From the NCBI GenBank assembly GCA_026931325.1, contig JAIXLO010000028.1, positions 1 through 41,184 on the forward strand: a stretch of DNA of 41,184 bases. Reading direction: 5' to 3'. Every line of letters starts with the position of its first letter. Positions within the stretch are counted from its first letter, which is position 1. Source of the stretch: Chitinophagales bacterium. GTDB lineage: Bacteria > Bacteroidota > Bacteroidia > Chitinophagales > Chitinophagaceae. Below are positions 1 to 8,964 of the stretch, in pieces. The notes under the pieces were generated by a model. That model saw nothing but the letters and a program-made list of their open reading frames with translations, searched no databases and had not been told where the DNA came from. The translations under genes were made by a program, and so were the position numbers.

Positions 1-2
1 AT

Positions 3-491
3 AGTGTAGTGTTAGATCCATCAAGAGTTGCTGCACAGGTGGTAAGTGGTATTGGTTTTATTGGTGCTGGTACAATTTTATTTCAAAAACAAGGAGGCAC
101 AATTCGTGGTATAACAACTGCTGCAGGTTTATGGACGGTTGCTGCAATTGGTCTTGCTACAGGTGGAGGTTTGTATTTTGCAGCAGGAACTACAACTATT
201 ATTGCTATTATTATTTTATGGGCATTACAGCCTTTAGAATATACTTTCTTAAAAAAATATAAACAAAGTACTTTACGAATTGTTACAAATATTGATAAAA
301 ATAATGAAGCTTTATTAAATAAACTTTTTAATGAAACAGAATTAAAAATTCACAACTTTACTTTTAATAGGGTAGATGATACTTTTGTGTTTCAACTAAA
401 ACTTGATAATATGGTAAATGAAGTAAAGTTAGATGCCATAATAGATGAATTAAGGAAAGATGTTTCTATAAAAGAAATTACTTTAATGTAA
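3..491 (+). CDS. MgtC/SapB family membrane protein (5' end outside window)
   Basis: This is the C-terminal part of an MgtC/SapB-type inner-membrane protein. The frame is open to the left edge, so the N-terminal membrane segments are missing. Visible are the family's DPSRVAAQVVSGIGFIGAGT stretch, a following GITTAAGLW motif, and two further hydrophobic segments (about residues 37-75). After these comes a soluble tail of about 80 residues with an ACT-like pattern of short strands and helices. MgtC proteins are linked to Mg2+ limitation and to modulation of membrane energetics; a transport role is not proven. A GTG at position 9 could be read as a start, but the conserved motif runs straight through it, so it is internal. 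The gene converges on the Fe-S protein gene with about 20 bases between them and no clear terminator. Confidence 0.85.
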   Translation, partial: SVVLDPSRVAAQVVSGIGFIGAGTILFQKQGGTIRGITTAAGLWTVAAIGLATGGGLYFAAGTTTIIAIIILWALQPLEYTFLKKYKQSTLRIVTNIDKNNEALLNKLFNETELKIHNFTFNRVDDTFVFQLKLDNMVNEVKLDAIIDELRKDVSIKEITLM

Positions 492-511
492 TAATCAACA
501 AAAAACTTTTT

Positions 512-1843
512 TTACATTTCAGTTGCCCATTTATCTCTATCATCTGGCGAAAACTTCCAAGGTGCAAAATTGTTTTCAATATTACTAAACATACTGTTCC
601 ATTCTTGTGGTGCTTTACTATCTTCCATTACTAAACTTCTTCTTAACTCTAAAATAATTTCTAAAGGAGATATGCTTACTGGACATTCTTCTACACAAGC
701 ATTGCAAGTAGTACAAGCTCTTAATTCTTCTTCAGAAATATAATCGTACAATAATGTTTTACCGTCATCTACAAAACTTTTATTTTGGTTTATATTTCTA
801 CCAACTTCTTCTAATCTATCTCTTGTTTTCATCATAATTGCTCTGGGACTTAAAAGTTTGCCTGTCATATTAGCTGGGCATGCAGCAGTACAACGACCAC
901 ACTCTGTGCAACTATAAGCATCTAACAAATTTCTCCAACTTAAATCAAACACATCTTTAGCACCAAAACGTGTAGGAGGAGCAGCATCTGTAGGGGCTAA
1001 TTCTGGTTGCATTGCATACAAAACTTCATTTTGTACACTTGGCATATTTTTCATTTCTCCTTTTGGCTCAAGCCTTGCATAATAAGCATTTGGAAATGCT
1101 AATAAAATATGTAAGTGTTTGCTATAAGGCAAATAATTTAAGAAAGCAAAAATGCCTATAATGTGTAACCACCAACAAGTTCTTTCAATAACAATTAATG
1201 TAGTTACAGAAAATTGATTAAATATGGGATGTAGTAAAGATGAAAAAATAAAATTGCCTGTTGCAGCTTCTGCATAATGAGTACTTCCTTTTTGTTGTAA
1301 TAAAGTATCGGTTGCATTCATACACAAAAACAAACTCATTAAAACTATTTCTGTAAATAAAATATAGTTAGCATCGTTAAAAGCCCATCCTTTTAAATCC
1401 TTGCTGGCAAAGCGTTTTATTTTAATAATATTTCTTCTGATAAGAAAAATACTACAAGCAATAATTACTAAAACAGCCAGTATCTCAAAACTATTGATAA
1501 GAAATTTATATAGCCCTAATGGTAAAAAAGAAACAAATAATCTATGAGTGCCCAAAACGCCATCTAAAACAATTTCAAGCATTTCAATATTAATAATTAC
1601 AAAACCTACATACACTATTAAATGAAGAAGAGCTACTAATGGATTTCTAAACATTTTCTTTTGTCCAAAAGCAAGAAGCAACATATTTTTTATTCGTTGC
1701 TTTTTATTGTCAGTATAGTCTTCATCTTTACCTAATAAAATGTTTCTGCGTATTTCAATTACTTTTTTTGAAAATAAATAAATAGCAACAGCAGATAATA
1801 ATAAAAATAAAATTTGAGATATAATGTGCATAGCAGTAATCAT
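512..1843 (-). CDS. Membrane-bound 4Fe-4S dicluster oxidoreductase, HdrC-like
   Basis: This is a polytopic membrane protein with a cytoplasmic ferredoxin-like tail. About five hydrophobic segments occupy the first 250 residues and resemble the quinone- or haem-interacting membrane part of nitrate-reductase-gamma/Hdr-type subunits. Near residues 309 and 375 are two cysteine clusters, CTECGRCTAACP and CTTCNACVEECP, typical of a HdrC-type 4Fe-4S dicluster domain. It probably passes electrons between quinones and a soluble partner; the partner and substrate are unknown. In Bacteroidota such genes are commonly followed by a CCG-domain (HdrB-like) gene. Here the downstream neighbour is instead the convergent MgtC-like gene. 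I chose ATG 1843. The longer reading from TTG 1864 would begin inside a perfect -7 promoter element. Confidence 0.82.
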   Translation of the reverse strand: MITAMHIISQILFLLLSAVAIYLFSKKVIEIRRNILLGKDEDYTDNKKQRIKNMLLLAFGQKKMFRNPLVALLHLIVYVGFVIINIEMLEIVLDGVLGTHRLFVSFLPLGLYKFLINSFEILAVLVIIACSIFLIRRNIIKIKRFASKDLKGWAFNDANYILFTEIVLMSLFLCMNATDTLLQQKGSTHYAEAATGNFIFSSLLHPIFNQFSVTTLIVIERTCWWLHIIGIFAFLNYLPYSKHLHILLAFPNAYYARLEPKGEMKNMPSVQNEVLYAMQPELAPTDAAPPTRFGAKDVFDLSWRNLLDAYSCTECGRCTAACPANMTGKLLSPRAIMMKTRDRLEEVGRNINQNKSFVDDGKTLLYDYISEEELRACTTCNACVEECPVSISPLEIILELRRSLVMEDSKAPQEWNSMFSNIENNFAPWKFSPDDRDKWATEM

Positions 1844-1861
1844 TAATTTTTTTAGGCTGTT

Positions 1862-1869
1862 CAAAGATA
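1862..1869 (-). promoter_or_regulatory. Putative -7 promoter element for the Fe-S protein gene
   Basis: TATCTTTG on the minus strand matches the Bacteroidota TAnnTTTG element. It lies 18 bases before ATG 1843 and overlaps the alternative TTG start, which argues against that start. I see no clear -33 TTTG. Confidence 0.5.
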
Positions 1870-1995
1870 GGTTGTTAGTATATTATGTATATGAGATATG
1901 AATATTTTTTTCGTTTGAAAAGAGTTTAATTTTATTCTTATTGTTTGATATACTTTTTAATATTTACTTTTACTTTGTTATTAATCAAAAGAAAC

Positions 1996-2496
1996 ATGTT
2001 GCATAAGAAATATATTTTAAACAAAGAAGCAGCAGCCTTAAAATTAAAAAGATTGGCTTTAGAAGTTGCAGAACAATTAGAAAATAGTAATACAGATTTA
2101 ATTATTTTAGGAATAAAAAATAGTGGCACTACCATTGCAGAAAAAATTGCTCAATTATTAAAAGATTATTTACAACAATCTATTGAAGTTATTGAAGTAT
2201 CATTAAACAAAGCAAAGCCAACTGAGGTTTCATTATCAAAACAATTAAGTTTCGATAATAAAAATATTTTGCTTTGTGATGATGTTGCTAATAGTGGTAA
2301 AACTTTATTATATGCACTAAAGCCATTATTAAACTATCATCCTAAAAGCATACAAACATTGGTTTTGGTAGAAAGAATGCACAAACAATTTCCTGTTAAT
2401 CCTGATTATGTAGGATTAAGTTTAGCTACAACTTTACAAGATAATATTGTAGTGGAAATTGAGAATAATGAAGTAATAGGAGCTTATATAGAATAA
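1996..2496 (+). CDS. PyrR-like phosphoribosyltransferase
   Basis: This is a 166-residue type I phosphoribosyltransferase. The PRPP-binding loop ILLCDDVANSGKT (about residues 91-103) has the two acidic residues and the small-residue turn of the family. LIILGIKNSGTTIAEKIA near residue 35 corresponds to the PPi loop. The late PDYVGLSLATT segment resembles PyrR/uracil phosphoribosyltransferases. Bacillus PyrR regulates pyr mRNA and has weak UPRTase activity; whether this protein binds RNA cannot be told. A longer reading from 1945 adds a hydrophobic stretch alien to the family, so I place the start at ATG 1996. It converges with the OsmC gene, 7 bases apart. Confidence 0.75.
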   Translation: MLHKKYILNKEAAALKLKRLALEVAEQLENSNTDLIILGIKNSGTTIAEKIAQLLKDYLQQSIEVIEVSLNKAKPTEVSLSKQLSFDNKNILLCDDVANSGKTLLYALKPLLNYHPKSIQTLVLVERMHKQFPVNPDYVGLSLATTLQDNIVVEIENNEVIGAYIE

Positions 2497-2503
2497 CCAA
2501 CTA

Positions 2504-2911
2504 TTACCAATTAAAAGAAACTTTTAATTCAATATCTGGATGAAGACTTTTTTCTACAGGGCAACTTCTTGCTATACGAACAAGTTGTTCTTTTTGTTCG
2601 CTGGTTGCTTTAAAATTTTCTGTAAAAAATAAATCTGCTACAATACCAACAATTCTTCTTGGAGCATCACTGCTCATAATTTTAGTAACATTAATTTTTG
2701 TTCCTTCAAAATTTAATTTCATATCAGCAGCTTTAATAGCCATTGTTGTAATCATGCAGCTTGCATAGCTTGTAGCCATTAAATCTGTAGGACTAAAGCG
2801 TAATCCTTTTCCATGATTATCTGTAGGAGCATCAGTTTCTACAACACTTCCACTTTGTAAATGTGTTAATTCTGTTCTTAAATCTCCAATATAAACAACT
2901 GTACTTGTCAT
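2504..2911 (-). CDS. OsmC family protein (peroxide-type thiol reductase fold)
   Basis: This 135-residue protein has the OsmC/Ohr fold. OsmC/Ohr enzymes reduce organic hydroperoxides with two conserved cysteines in the cytoplasm. Here the first sits in the ATSYASCMITTMAI helix and the second in IARSCPVEKSLHPDI, the usual spacing and context. The GKGLRFSPTDLMATSYASC stretch is diagnostic. I prefer ATG 2911, giving MTSTVVYIGDL. The longer reading from 2944 adds eleven residues that do not look like the family. The gene is divergent from the outer-membrane-type hypothetical at 2955. OsmC and Ohr subfamilies cannot be separated with certainty from sequence alone. Confidence 0.87.
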   Translation of the reverse strand: MTSTVVYIGDLRTELTHLQSGSVVETDAPTDNHGKGLRFSPTDLMATSYASCMITTMAIKAADMKLNFEGTKINVTKIMSSDAPRRIVGIVADLFFTENFKATSEQKEQLVRIARSCPVEKSLHPDIELKVSFNW

Positions 2912-2954
2912 AATAGTAAAATTTTGCCCTAAATTTACAGCCAATATTTAATAC

Positions 2955-3770
2955 ATGACAAAGAATATTATCATAGCGTTATTTATTTTATTTCCTGTTA
3001 GTGTAATTGCACAAAGAACAAAAGAACTTTCGCCACGCCAACAAAAGAAAAAAGAAAGAAGAGAAAAAATTGATAAACTAATTCAACAAGAAGAATCTGG
3101 TGCATTAATTTTTAATAAACAAACTGCTTTTGGTATTAAGCTAAGTACAGATGGTTATGGTGTATTTATTGAAAAAGGGAAATATAAAACTATGACCAAA
3201 ACTAATTTATGGTGGATAGAATTAAATGAACATAAAAATCCTAAAGAACAAAGATTTGCAACTGGAGATCCATACTGGGGTTATACAATTGGCTATCCTT
3301 ACATTTATGGTAAAATAAATAATTTTTACAACTTTAAAATTGGTATTGGACAACAAAGATTAATAGGAGGTAAAGGGAATAAAAACGGTGTAGCAACTTC
3401 TGTTAATTATGGTGGGGGTTTTGCTTTAGCTTTGATGAAGCCTTATTTATTAGATGTTTCAGATCCATTAACAGGACAAACAAAAACCATAAAATATACA
3501 GATGATAAAGATTTATTTTTAGACCAAACAAGAATTATTGGTTCTGCTGGTCTTTTAAAAGGTTTTGGGTTTACAAAATTTATTCCAGGATTTCATTTGC
3601 GTACTGCATTAAGATTTGATTATGGACGATACAATGAATTAGTTTCTGCCATTGAAGCAGGTGTAAATGCAGAATATTATACAAAGGAAATTGAACAAAT
3701 GGCTTTAAATAAAACTCATAAATTCTTTTTCAACGCTTATGTAGCAATTGTGTTTGGAGGAAGAAAATAA
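2955..3770 (+). CDS. Conserved hypothetical, probable outer-membrane beta-barrel
   Basis: This is a 271-residue exported protein of unknown function. It opens with a signal peptide (hydrophobic core IIIALFILFPVSVIA, cleavage near AQ). A very basic coiled segment rich in Lys, Arg and Glu follows (residues 22-50). The remainder consists of alternating aromatic and polar strands with many Gly and Tyr and ends in a strand with a hydrophobic/aromatic pattern, VAIVFGGRK. This suggests a small outer-membrane barrel. The basic segment after the signal peptide is unusual for a barrel and may sit in the periplasm. It converges with ruvB, 9 bases away. No functional neighbour helps; I do not recognise a named family. 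Confidence 0.7.
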   Translation: MTKNIIIALFILFPVSVIAQRTKELSPRQQKKKERREKIDKLIQQEESGALIFNKQTAFGIKLSTDGYGVFIEKGKYKTMTKTNLWWIELNEHKNPKEQRFATGDPYWGYTIGYPYIYGKINNFYNFKIGIGQQRLIGGKGNKNGVATSVNYGGGFALALMKPYLLDVSDPLTGQTKTIKYTDDKDLFLDQTRIIGSAGLLKGFGFTKFIPGFHLRTALRFDYGRYNELVSAIEAGVNAEYYTKEIEQMALNKTHKFFFNAYVAIVFGGRK

Positions 3771-3779
3771 TATATAATC

Positions 3780-4811
3780 TTAGCTAAATAAATTTTGCTG
3801 ATTTCCTTTAAAAGGTTTTTTCCCTAAATGTTCATAAGCTTTTGGTGTAACTTCTCTACCTCTTGAAGTACGTTGTAAAAATCCTTCTTGAATTAAAAAA
3901 GGTTCATAAACTTCTTCAATAGTTCCTGCTTCTTCACCTACAGCAGTTGCAATAGTTGTAATACCAACAGGGCCACCTTTAAATTTTTCAATAATTGCTT
4001 GTAAAATTCTATTATCCATTTCATCTAATCCATGTTCATCAACATTTAAAGCATTAAGAGCATGTTGTGTTATACCAATATCAATACTTCCATCATTTAA
4101 TACTTGTGCAAAATCTCTAACTCTTCTTAATAATCCATTAGCAATACGTGGAGTTCCTCTGCTTCTTCTTGCAATTTCAGAAGCTGCATCTTCTGTAATA
4201 TTTGTATGTAAAATTGTACAGCTACGTTCAATAATTTTTTTCAAAGTTGTTGCATTATAATATTCTAATCTGCTTTTAATACCAAACCTGCTAAGCAAAG
4301 GAGCAGTTAATAAACCACTTCTTGTAGTTGCACCAACTAATGTAAATGGATTTAAATTTAGTTGAATACTTCTTGCATTTGGTCCACTATCTATCATAAT
4401 ATCAATTCTGTAATCTTCCATTGCAGCATATAAATATTCTTCTACTACTGTGCTTAGCCTATGAATTTCATCTATAAACAAAACATCATTAGGCTGAAGG
4501 TTGGTAAGCAATCCTGCCAAATCACCAGGTTTTTCAATAACAGGCCCACTAGTTTCTTTAATGTTTACTCCCAATTCGTTGGCAACTATTCTGCTAAGTG
4601 TTGTTTTGCCTAACCCTGGAGGCCCATGAAATAAAATATGGTCAAGTGCCTCGCCACGAATTTTTGCAGCTTTAATAAATATGATAAGGTTTTCTATCAG
4701 TTGTGGTTGTCCACTAAAATCATCTATAGCTGTAGGACGAATACTATTTTCAAATTCTCTTTCTATGGCAGAAAGTTGCTCTTTGTTATTATTTAAATTT
4801 GGGTTAAACAT
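3780..4811 (-). CDS. ruvB: Holliday junction branch migration ATPase RuvB
   Basis: RuvB is the hexameric AAA+ motor that, with RuvA, drives branch migration of Holliday junctions before RuvC cleavage. The 343-residue length is standard. Visible are Walker [10 protein letters not shown] (63-71), Walker B LFIDEIH (111-117), sensor 1 around GATTRSG, the arginine-finger/sensor 2 region SRGTPRIAN, and the C-terminal winged-helix domain with GPVGITTIA and the [10 protein letters not shown] wing. ruvA and ruvC are not adjacent, which is common in Bacteroidota. The upstream region (4812-4951) is shared with the divergent lipoprotein-crcB pair. Confidence 0.97.
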   Translation of the reverse strand: MFNPNLNNNKEQLSAIEREFENSIRPTAIDDFSGQPQLIENLIIFIKAAKIRGEALDHILFHGPPGLGKTTLSRIVANELGVNIKETSGPVIEKPGDLAGLLTNLQPNDVLFIDEIHRLSTVVEEYLYAAMEDYRIDIMIDSGPNARSIQLNLNPFTLVGATTRSGLLTAPLLSRFGIKSRLEYYNATTLKKIIERSCTILHTNITEDAASEIARRSRGTPRIANGLLRRVRDFAQVLNDGSIDIGITQHALNALNVDEHGLDEMDNRILQAIIEKFKGGPVGITTIATAVGEEAGTIEEVYEPFLIQEGFLQRTSRGREVTPKAYEHLGKKPFKGNQQNLFS

Positions 4812-4901
4812 CTTGCTCCAAAACTACAACATTGTATGATTTGTAAAAAAATTAAAACTTATTTAAACTTTTCTCACTAAGACTGTTTTGCTTTACAGCC
4901 T

Positions 4902-4909
4902 TATATTTG
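4902..4909 (+). promoter_or_regulatory. Putative -7 promoter element for the lipoprotein-crcB pair
   Basis: TATATTTG matches TAnnTTTG, 42 bases before ATG 4952. No TTTG lies at 17-23 bases upstream; the nearest, ending at 4890, is too close. No fluoride riboswitch-like structure is apparent in this leader. Confidence 0.35.
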
Positions 4910-4951
4910 TAATAATTCTTTCAACAATATTTTGATATTAATAAATCAACA

Positions 4952-5347
4952 ATGAAATTTAAACTACTTTGTTTACTATTAATTTTTACAGCTTGTAGTT
5001 CACAAAAATATCCACCAGCATCAAGTGCAATAGAAGCAGCATCAGAGTTTATTGATGCATGCAAAATGGGAGAGTTTAAAAAAGCTAATTTTTATATGAT
5101 ACAAGATGAAGAAAATAGTAAGTTGCTAAAACAAGCTCAAACTAAATTTCAAAGTTTTGATTTAGAAGAAAAAAGACAATTAGCTTCAGCTTCATTACAA
5201 AACATTTCAATAGAAAATATTTCTCCAACAGAAGTAATAGTTTACTATAACAACTCTTCAGAAAAAGAAAGAAGAAAAGTAAAAGCTGTTTTAAATAATA
5301 ATCAGTGGTTAATAGATTTTAAATATTCTTTCAATCCTAATTTATGA
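4952..5347 (+). CDS. Small lipoprotein, DUF4878-like
   Basis: This is a 131-residue predicted lipoprotein. Its signal ends in a lipobox-like LIFTAC with Cys15, so it should be lipid-anchored in the cell envelope. The mature part has an NTF2-like/DUF4878 look: an N-terminal helix (AIEAASEFIDACKMGEFKKA), a middle helix, then strands in which EVIVYYNNSSEKE and WLIDFKYSF match the usual ending. Members of this group have no firm biochemical role. Its stop overlaps the crcB start by four bases (ATGA), so the two are probably translationally coupled. Confidence 0.7.
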   Translation: MKFKLLCLLLIFTACSSQKYPPASSAIEAASEFIDACKMGEFKKANFYMIQDEENSKLLKQAQTKFQSFDLEEKRQLASASLQNISIENISPTEVIVYYNNSSEKERRKVKAVLNNNQWLIDFKYSFNPNL

Positions 5348-5709
5348 TTTGGAAAAATATTTTATTAGTTGCTTTTGGTGGAGGCTTAGGTTCTTCAATT
5401 AGATATTTAATTTATGTAGCAATCAAGCAAAGGAATTTTCCTTATGATACAATTACTGTAAATGTTTTAGGCTCATTAATTATTGGTGCAATAATGGCTT
5501 TTTTTATAAAGCAAAATCATAGTTCAGAACATTGGAAATTATTTTTTATAACAGGATTCTTAGGGGGTTTTACAACATTTTCTGCATTTAGTTGGGATAC
5601 TTTACATCTGTTTCAACAACAACGTTACAGCACAGCCTTATTGTATGTAGGTTTTACTTTTTTATTAACCTTAATAGCAGTTTTCGTAGGGTTCAAACTG
5701 GTTAAATAA
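5344..5709 (+). CDS. crcB: Fluoride ion channel CrcB/Fluc
   Basis: CrcB forms a dual-topology dimeric channel in the inner membrane that exports fluoride. This 121-residue protein has four membrane segments and the family signatures: GGGLGSSIRY near residue 12, TVNVLGSLIIG (the pore Asn, about residue 40), and GFLGGFTTFSAFSWD (the Phe box and polar track, about residues 72-86). It begins inside the last codons of the preceding lipoprotein gene, an arrangement that implies coupling. No fluoride riboswitch is seen ahead of the pair. Confidence 0.95.
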   Translation: MIWKNILLVAFGGGLGSSIRYLIYVAIKQRNFPYDTITVNVLGSLIIGAIMAFFIKQNHSSEHWKLFFITGFLGGFTTFSAFSWDTLHLFQQQRYSTALLYVGFTFLLTLIAVFVGFKLVK

Positions 5710-5786
5710 TTAACTAATTGACTATTTAAAAAACAAAGATGCTATTTATAATTTTTTAATGATTTTATCTATTGTAGAAATAAAAA

Positions 5787-5817
5787 TTTGTATAATAAAT
5801 CAACTCTCACTATATTG
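5787..5817 (+). promoter_or_regulatory. Putative promoter of the TonB-dependent receptor gene
   Basis: TTTG at 5787-5790 is followed after 20 bases by TATATTG at 5811-5817. The spacing fits the Bacteroidota -33/-7 promoter; the -7 box lacks one T of TAnnTTTG. The gene starts 25 bases further on. Confidence 0.45.
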
Positions 5818-5842
5818 CTAAATATTTAAACAAAATTGACAT

Positions 5843-8800
5843 ATGAGAAATCTCAAACTTACCATTTTGCTCTGTATATCATTTTTTTGTACAGCAGCAA
5901 TTACAGCTCAACCAGTAAAAATCTCAGGTAAAGTAACTAATAGCTCAACATCAGGTGCTATTCCTGCTGTTTCTGTAACTATTAAGGGTACAACTATTGG
6001 TACTTATACAGATGATGCTGGTTCTTTTAAATTAGTAACTACACAAAAACTGCCTATTACTTTGGTGTTTTCTTCACTTGGATTTGCAGATAAAGAAGTT
6101 ATTGTTTCTGAAAGTACAGAAAATTTAAGTGTGGCAATGGATATAAAATATACTATGGGAGATGATATTGTAGTAGCTGCATCTCGTATTTCTGAAAAAA
6201 TAATTGAATCGCCTGTTACGATTGAAAGAGTTTCAAGTACAACTATAAAAAATGCACCTGCAGTTAACTATTACGATATTTTAACCAATCAAAAAGGCGT
6301 AGATGTTAACGTTGCAAGTTTAAACTTCCGTACTATTACTACAAGAGGTTTTGTATCAAGTGGTAATTTACGTTTTAATCAAATAATGGATGGAATGGAT
6401 AACCAAGCACCAGGGTTGAACTTTGCTGTTGGTAGTTTTATTGGTATCACTGAATTAGATGTTGAAAGCATGGAGTTGTTAAGTGGTGCTTCTTCTGCTC
6501 TTTATGGACCAGGTGGTATGAATGGTACTCTATTAATTAATAGTAAGAACCCATTCAAATATCAAGGATTAAGTTTTCAAATAAAACAAGGCATTAACCA
6601 TGTAGATGGTGCACAAACAAGTCCTTCTCCTTATTATAATTGGAGTGTTCGTTGGGGTAAAAAAATTAATGAAAAATGGGCATTCAAAATTGGAGCAGAA
6701 TTTATTCATGCAAGTGATTGGCAAGGAAATGATACAAGAAACTATTCAAGAGCGGCAACACCTACAAGTCAAAATGGAACTGAAATAGGTGGTAATAGAT
6801 TAACTGATCCAAACTATGATGGCGTTAATATTTATGGCGATGAAACAACAACTAATTTAAGCTTAAATCTTTCAAATTTAATTAGCTCTACACCAGCTTT
6901 AGGAGTTGTAAATTTACCTGGCTATGGTCCTGCTCCAATTCCTACAAATGCAGTTTTAGGAGGGTATGTAAATTATGCAGGTTCTGGAATATTTAATGTT
7001 TCAAGAACAGGTTATAATGAAAATCAAGTAATAGATCCTAAAACTACTAACTTCAAATTTCAAGGAGCTTTACACCATAAATTTTCTAATGGAATGGAGT
7101 TAATTGCTGCTGGTTATTTTGGAACAGGCTCTGCTGTTTATACTAGTGCAGATAGATATTCATTAAAAGATTTAAAAATGGCTCAGTATAAATTAGAATT
7201 AAAGCATCGTAATTGGTATTTAAGAGCCTATACAACACGTGAAAATGCTGGCTCTTCTTTCAATGCAACAATTACAACACGTTTATTTAATGAGGCTTGG
7301 AAACCAAGTTCTACTTGGTATACACAATTTATAGGAGCAATGGCAACAACAGGTGCTACATATTATGGACAAACATTAGGTCAATTTTATGCAGCTGGAA
7401 TGGGACAAGGCTTAACACCTGCTAATGCTTATGCACAAGCTGCAGCAGCTGCAAGTGCTGCAGTTAATACCAGCCAATATAAAATATCATTATTAAATAG
7501 TGCAAGAGCAACAGCAGATGTTGGTCGTCCAACAGGTGATATAAGAAATTCTGCAATTTTTGCTGACATTATTAGTCGCCCTATTGGAGGAAAAACAAAT
7601 GGAGGCTTATTCGTAGATAAGACAAGTTTAAATATGCTTGAAGGACAGTATAATTTGACAAATGACTTAAAATTGAAAGAAAAAGGTTTTGATTTATTAG
7701 TTGGTGGTAATATTAAGCAATATGTATTAAACTCAGAAGGAACTTTATTTGCGGATAGTACAGGAAAAATAAAAATTAATGAAGTTGGTGCTTACTTACA
7801 AATTCAGAAAAAATTATTTGGTGATGTTTTAAAATTAACAGCAAGTGGTCGTTATGATAAAAATACAAATTTTAAAGGACGTTTTACTCCAAGAGCATCT
7901 GCTGTAATTAAAGTAGCAAAAGATCACTATTTCCGTGTATCATATCAAACTGCTTATCGTTTCCCATCAACTCAAAACCAATGGATAAATTTATTTGTAT
8001 CTGGTGGTGCAAGATTAATGGGAGGTTTACCACAATTAAGAGAACATTATGGATTTTCTTCATTACCAGGATATACAGTTGAAAATGTTACAGCATTTGG
8101 AACTGCTTTTGCTGCAAACGTAATTGCACAAGGTGGTAATCCACTTGCTCCAACACCAGCACAAGCTGCTGCTGCATTAGCTGCTACTCAAAATATTTTA
8201 CAACCTTATGATTTTGGAGAGTTTAAACCAGAAAGCATGTCATCAATTGAAGTTGGATATAAAGGTGTTATAAACAATAAATTGTTTATTGATGCATATT
8301 ATTATAACTCAAATTATGATGATTTTATTGGTGGCGTTATTGTATTACAATCTAAAATATCTGGACCTACTAGTCCATTAGGATTATTAAATGCTACTAC
8401 TCGTCAGCCTTATAGTATTTCTGTAAATCAATCTCAAAAAATTAAAGTAAATGGCTGGGGAATTTCATTAGATTATAAATTACCTAAGAACTTCTCTTTA
8501 ACTGGAAATGTATTCTCTGACGAAATTAGCAATGTACCTAAAGGTTTTGCTACTTACTTCAACACACCAAAATATAGATTTAATATAGGAATAAACAATT
8601 CTGGCTTATTCTTTAAAGGAAGATTAGGAGGTTCATTAGTATATCGTTGGCAAGATGATTTCTTCTATGAAGGAACATTTGGAGCAGGTAATATGCCATC
8701 TTATGGTGTAGTTGATGGTATGCTTAGCTATAGTATTCCAGAAAATAAAACTACTATTAAATTAGGTGCAACTAACTTATGGAATAAATACTATCGTACT

Positions 8801-8860
8801 GGTTGGGGAGCTCCTCAAGTTGGTGGATTATATTATATAAGTTTTGGTTACAACCTATAA
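5843..8860 (+). CDS. TonB-dependent outer-membrane receptor with CarboxypepD_reg domain
   Basis: This 1005-residue outer-membrane active transporter is energised by TonB/ExbBD. The order is: signal peptide (about 1-22, ending ITAQ), a carboxypeptidase-regulatory-like beta domain (about 24-108, with ISGKVTN and VSVTIKGTTIGTYTDD), a plug domain (about 115-225, with SGASSALYGPGGMNGTLLI near its end), and a long beta-barrel finishing in aromatic YYISFGYNL. Two barrel loops are strikingly Ala/Gln-rich (around residues 530-545 and 770-785). No SusD-like lipoprotein follows and a strong terminator closes the gene. It is therefore a stand-alone receptor and not part of a polysaccharide-utilisation pair. 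Substrate unknown. Confidence 0.92.
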   Translation: MRNLKLTILLCISFFCTAAITAQPVKISGKVTNSSTSGAIPAVSVTIKGTTIGTYTDDAGSFKLVTTQKLPITLVFSSLGFADKEVIVSESTENLSVAMDIKYTMGDDIVVAASRISEKIIESPVTIERVSSTTIKNAPAVNYYDILTNQKGVDVNVASLNFRTITTRGFVSSGNLRFNQIMDGMDNQAPGLNFAVGSFIGITELDVESMELLSGASSALYGPGGMNGTLLINSKNPFKYQGLSFQIKQGINHVDGAQTSPSPYYNWSVRWGKKINEKWAFKIGAEFIHASDWQGNDTRNYSRAATPTSQNGTEIGGNRLTDPNYDGVNIYGDETTTNLSLNLSNLISSTPALGVVNLPGYGPAPIPTNAVLGGYVNYAGSGIFNVSRTGYNENQVIDPKTTNFKFQGALHHKFSNGMELIAAGYFGTGSAVYTSADRYSLKDLKMAQYKLELKHRNWYLRAYTTRENAGSSFNATITTRLFNEAWKPSSTWYTQFIGAMATTGATYYGQTLGQFYAAGMGQGLTPANAYAQAAAAASAAVNTSQYKISLLNSARATADVGRPTGDIRNSAIFADIISRPIGGKTNGGLFVDKTSLNMLEGQYNLTNDLKLKEKGFDLLVGGNIKQYVLNSEGTLFADSTGKIKINEVGAYLQIQKKLFGDVLKLTASGRYDKNTNFKGRFTPRASAVIKVAKDHYFRVSYQTAYRFPSTQNQWINLFVSGGARLMGGLPQLREHYGFSSLPGYTVENVTAFGTAFAANVIAQGGNPLAPTPAQAAAALAATQNILQPYDFGEFKPESMSSIEVGYKGVINNKLFIDAYYYNSNYDDFIGGVIVLQSKISGPTSPLGLLNATTRQPYSISVNQSQKIKVNGWGISLDYKLPKNFSLTGNVFSDEISNVPKGFATYFNTPKYRFNIGINNSGLFFKGRLGGSLVYRWQDDFFYEGTFGAGNMPSYGVVDGMLSYSIPENKTTIKLGATNLWNKYYRTGWGAPQVGGLYYISFGYNL

Positions 8861-8884
8861 AATACTCTCTAACTAATAATAATT

Positions 8885-8919
8885 AAAATCCTACGTTTTT
8901 TAACGTAGGATTTTTTTTG
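8885..8919 (+). terminator. Rho-independent terminator after the TonB-dependent receptor
   Basis: This is a perfect hairpin. ATCCTACGTT (8888-8897) pairs with AACGTAGGAT (8902-8911) around a TTTT loop, flanked by A and T runs, with a long T tract after it. Confidence 0.93.
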
Positions 8920-8948
8920 TCTGCAATTAATTCATCTTCAAACTAATG

Positions 8949-8956
8949 TAATTTTG
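8949..8956 (+). promoter_or_regulatory. Putative -7 promoter element close to the Smr gene start
   Basis: TAATTTTG matches TAnnTTTG and ends 8 bases before ATG 8965. Transcription should start within about 3-5 bases of the start codon, giving an almost leaderless mRNA. No good -33 box is visible. Confidence 0.45.
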
Positions 8957-8964
8957 CAACCATT

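Noticed and set aside
1938-2135. A 65-codon minus-strand frame over the PyrR-like gene
   Set aside because: It is antisense to a recognised phosphoribosyltransferase and has no family features.
4812-4951. Possible fluoride riboswitch before the lipoprotein-crcB pair
   Set aside because: I see no matching pseudoknot core, and crcB is coupled to the lipoprotein gene.
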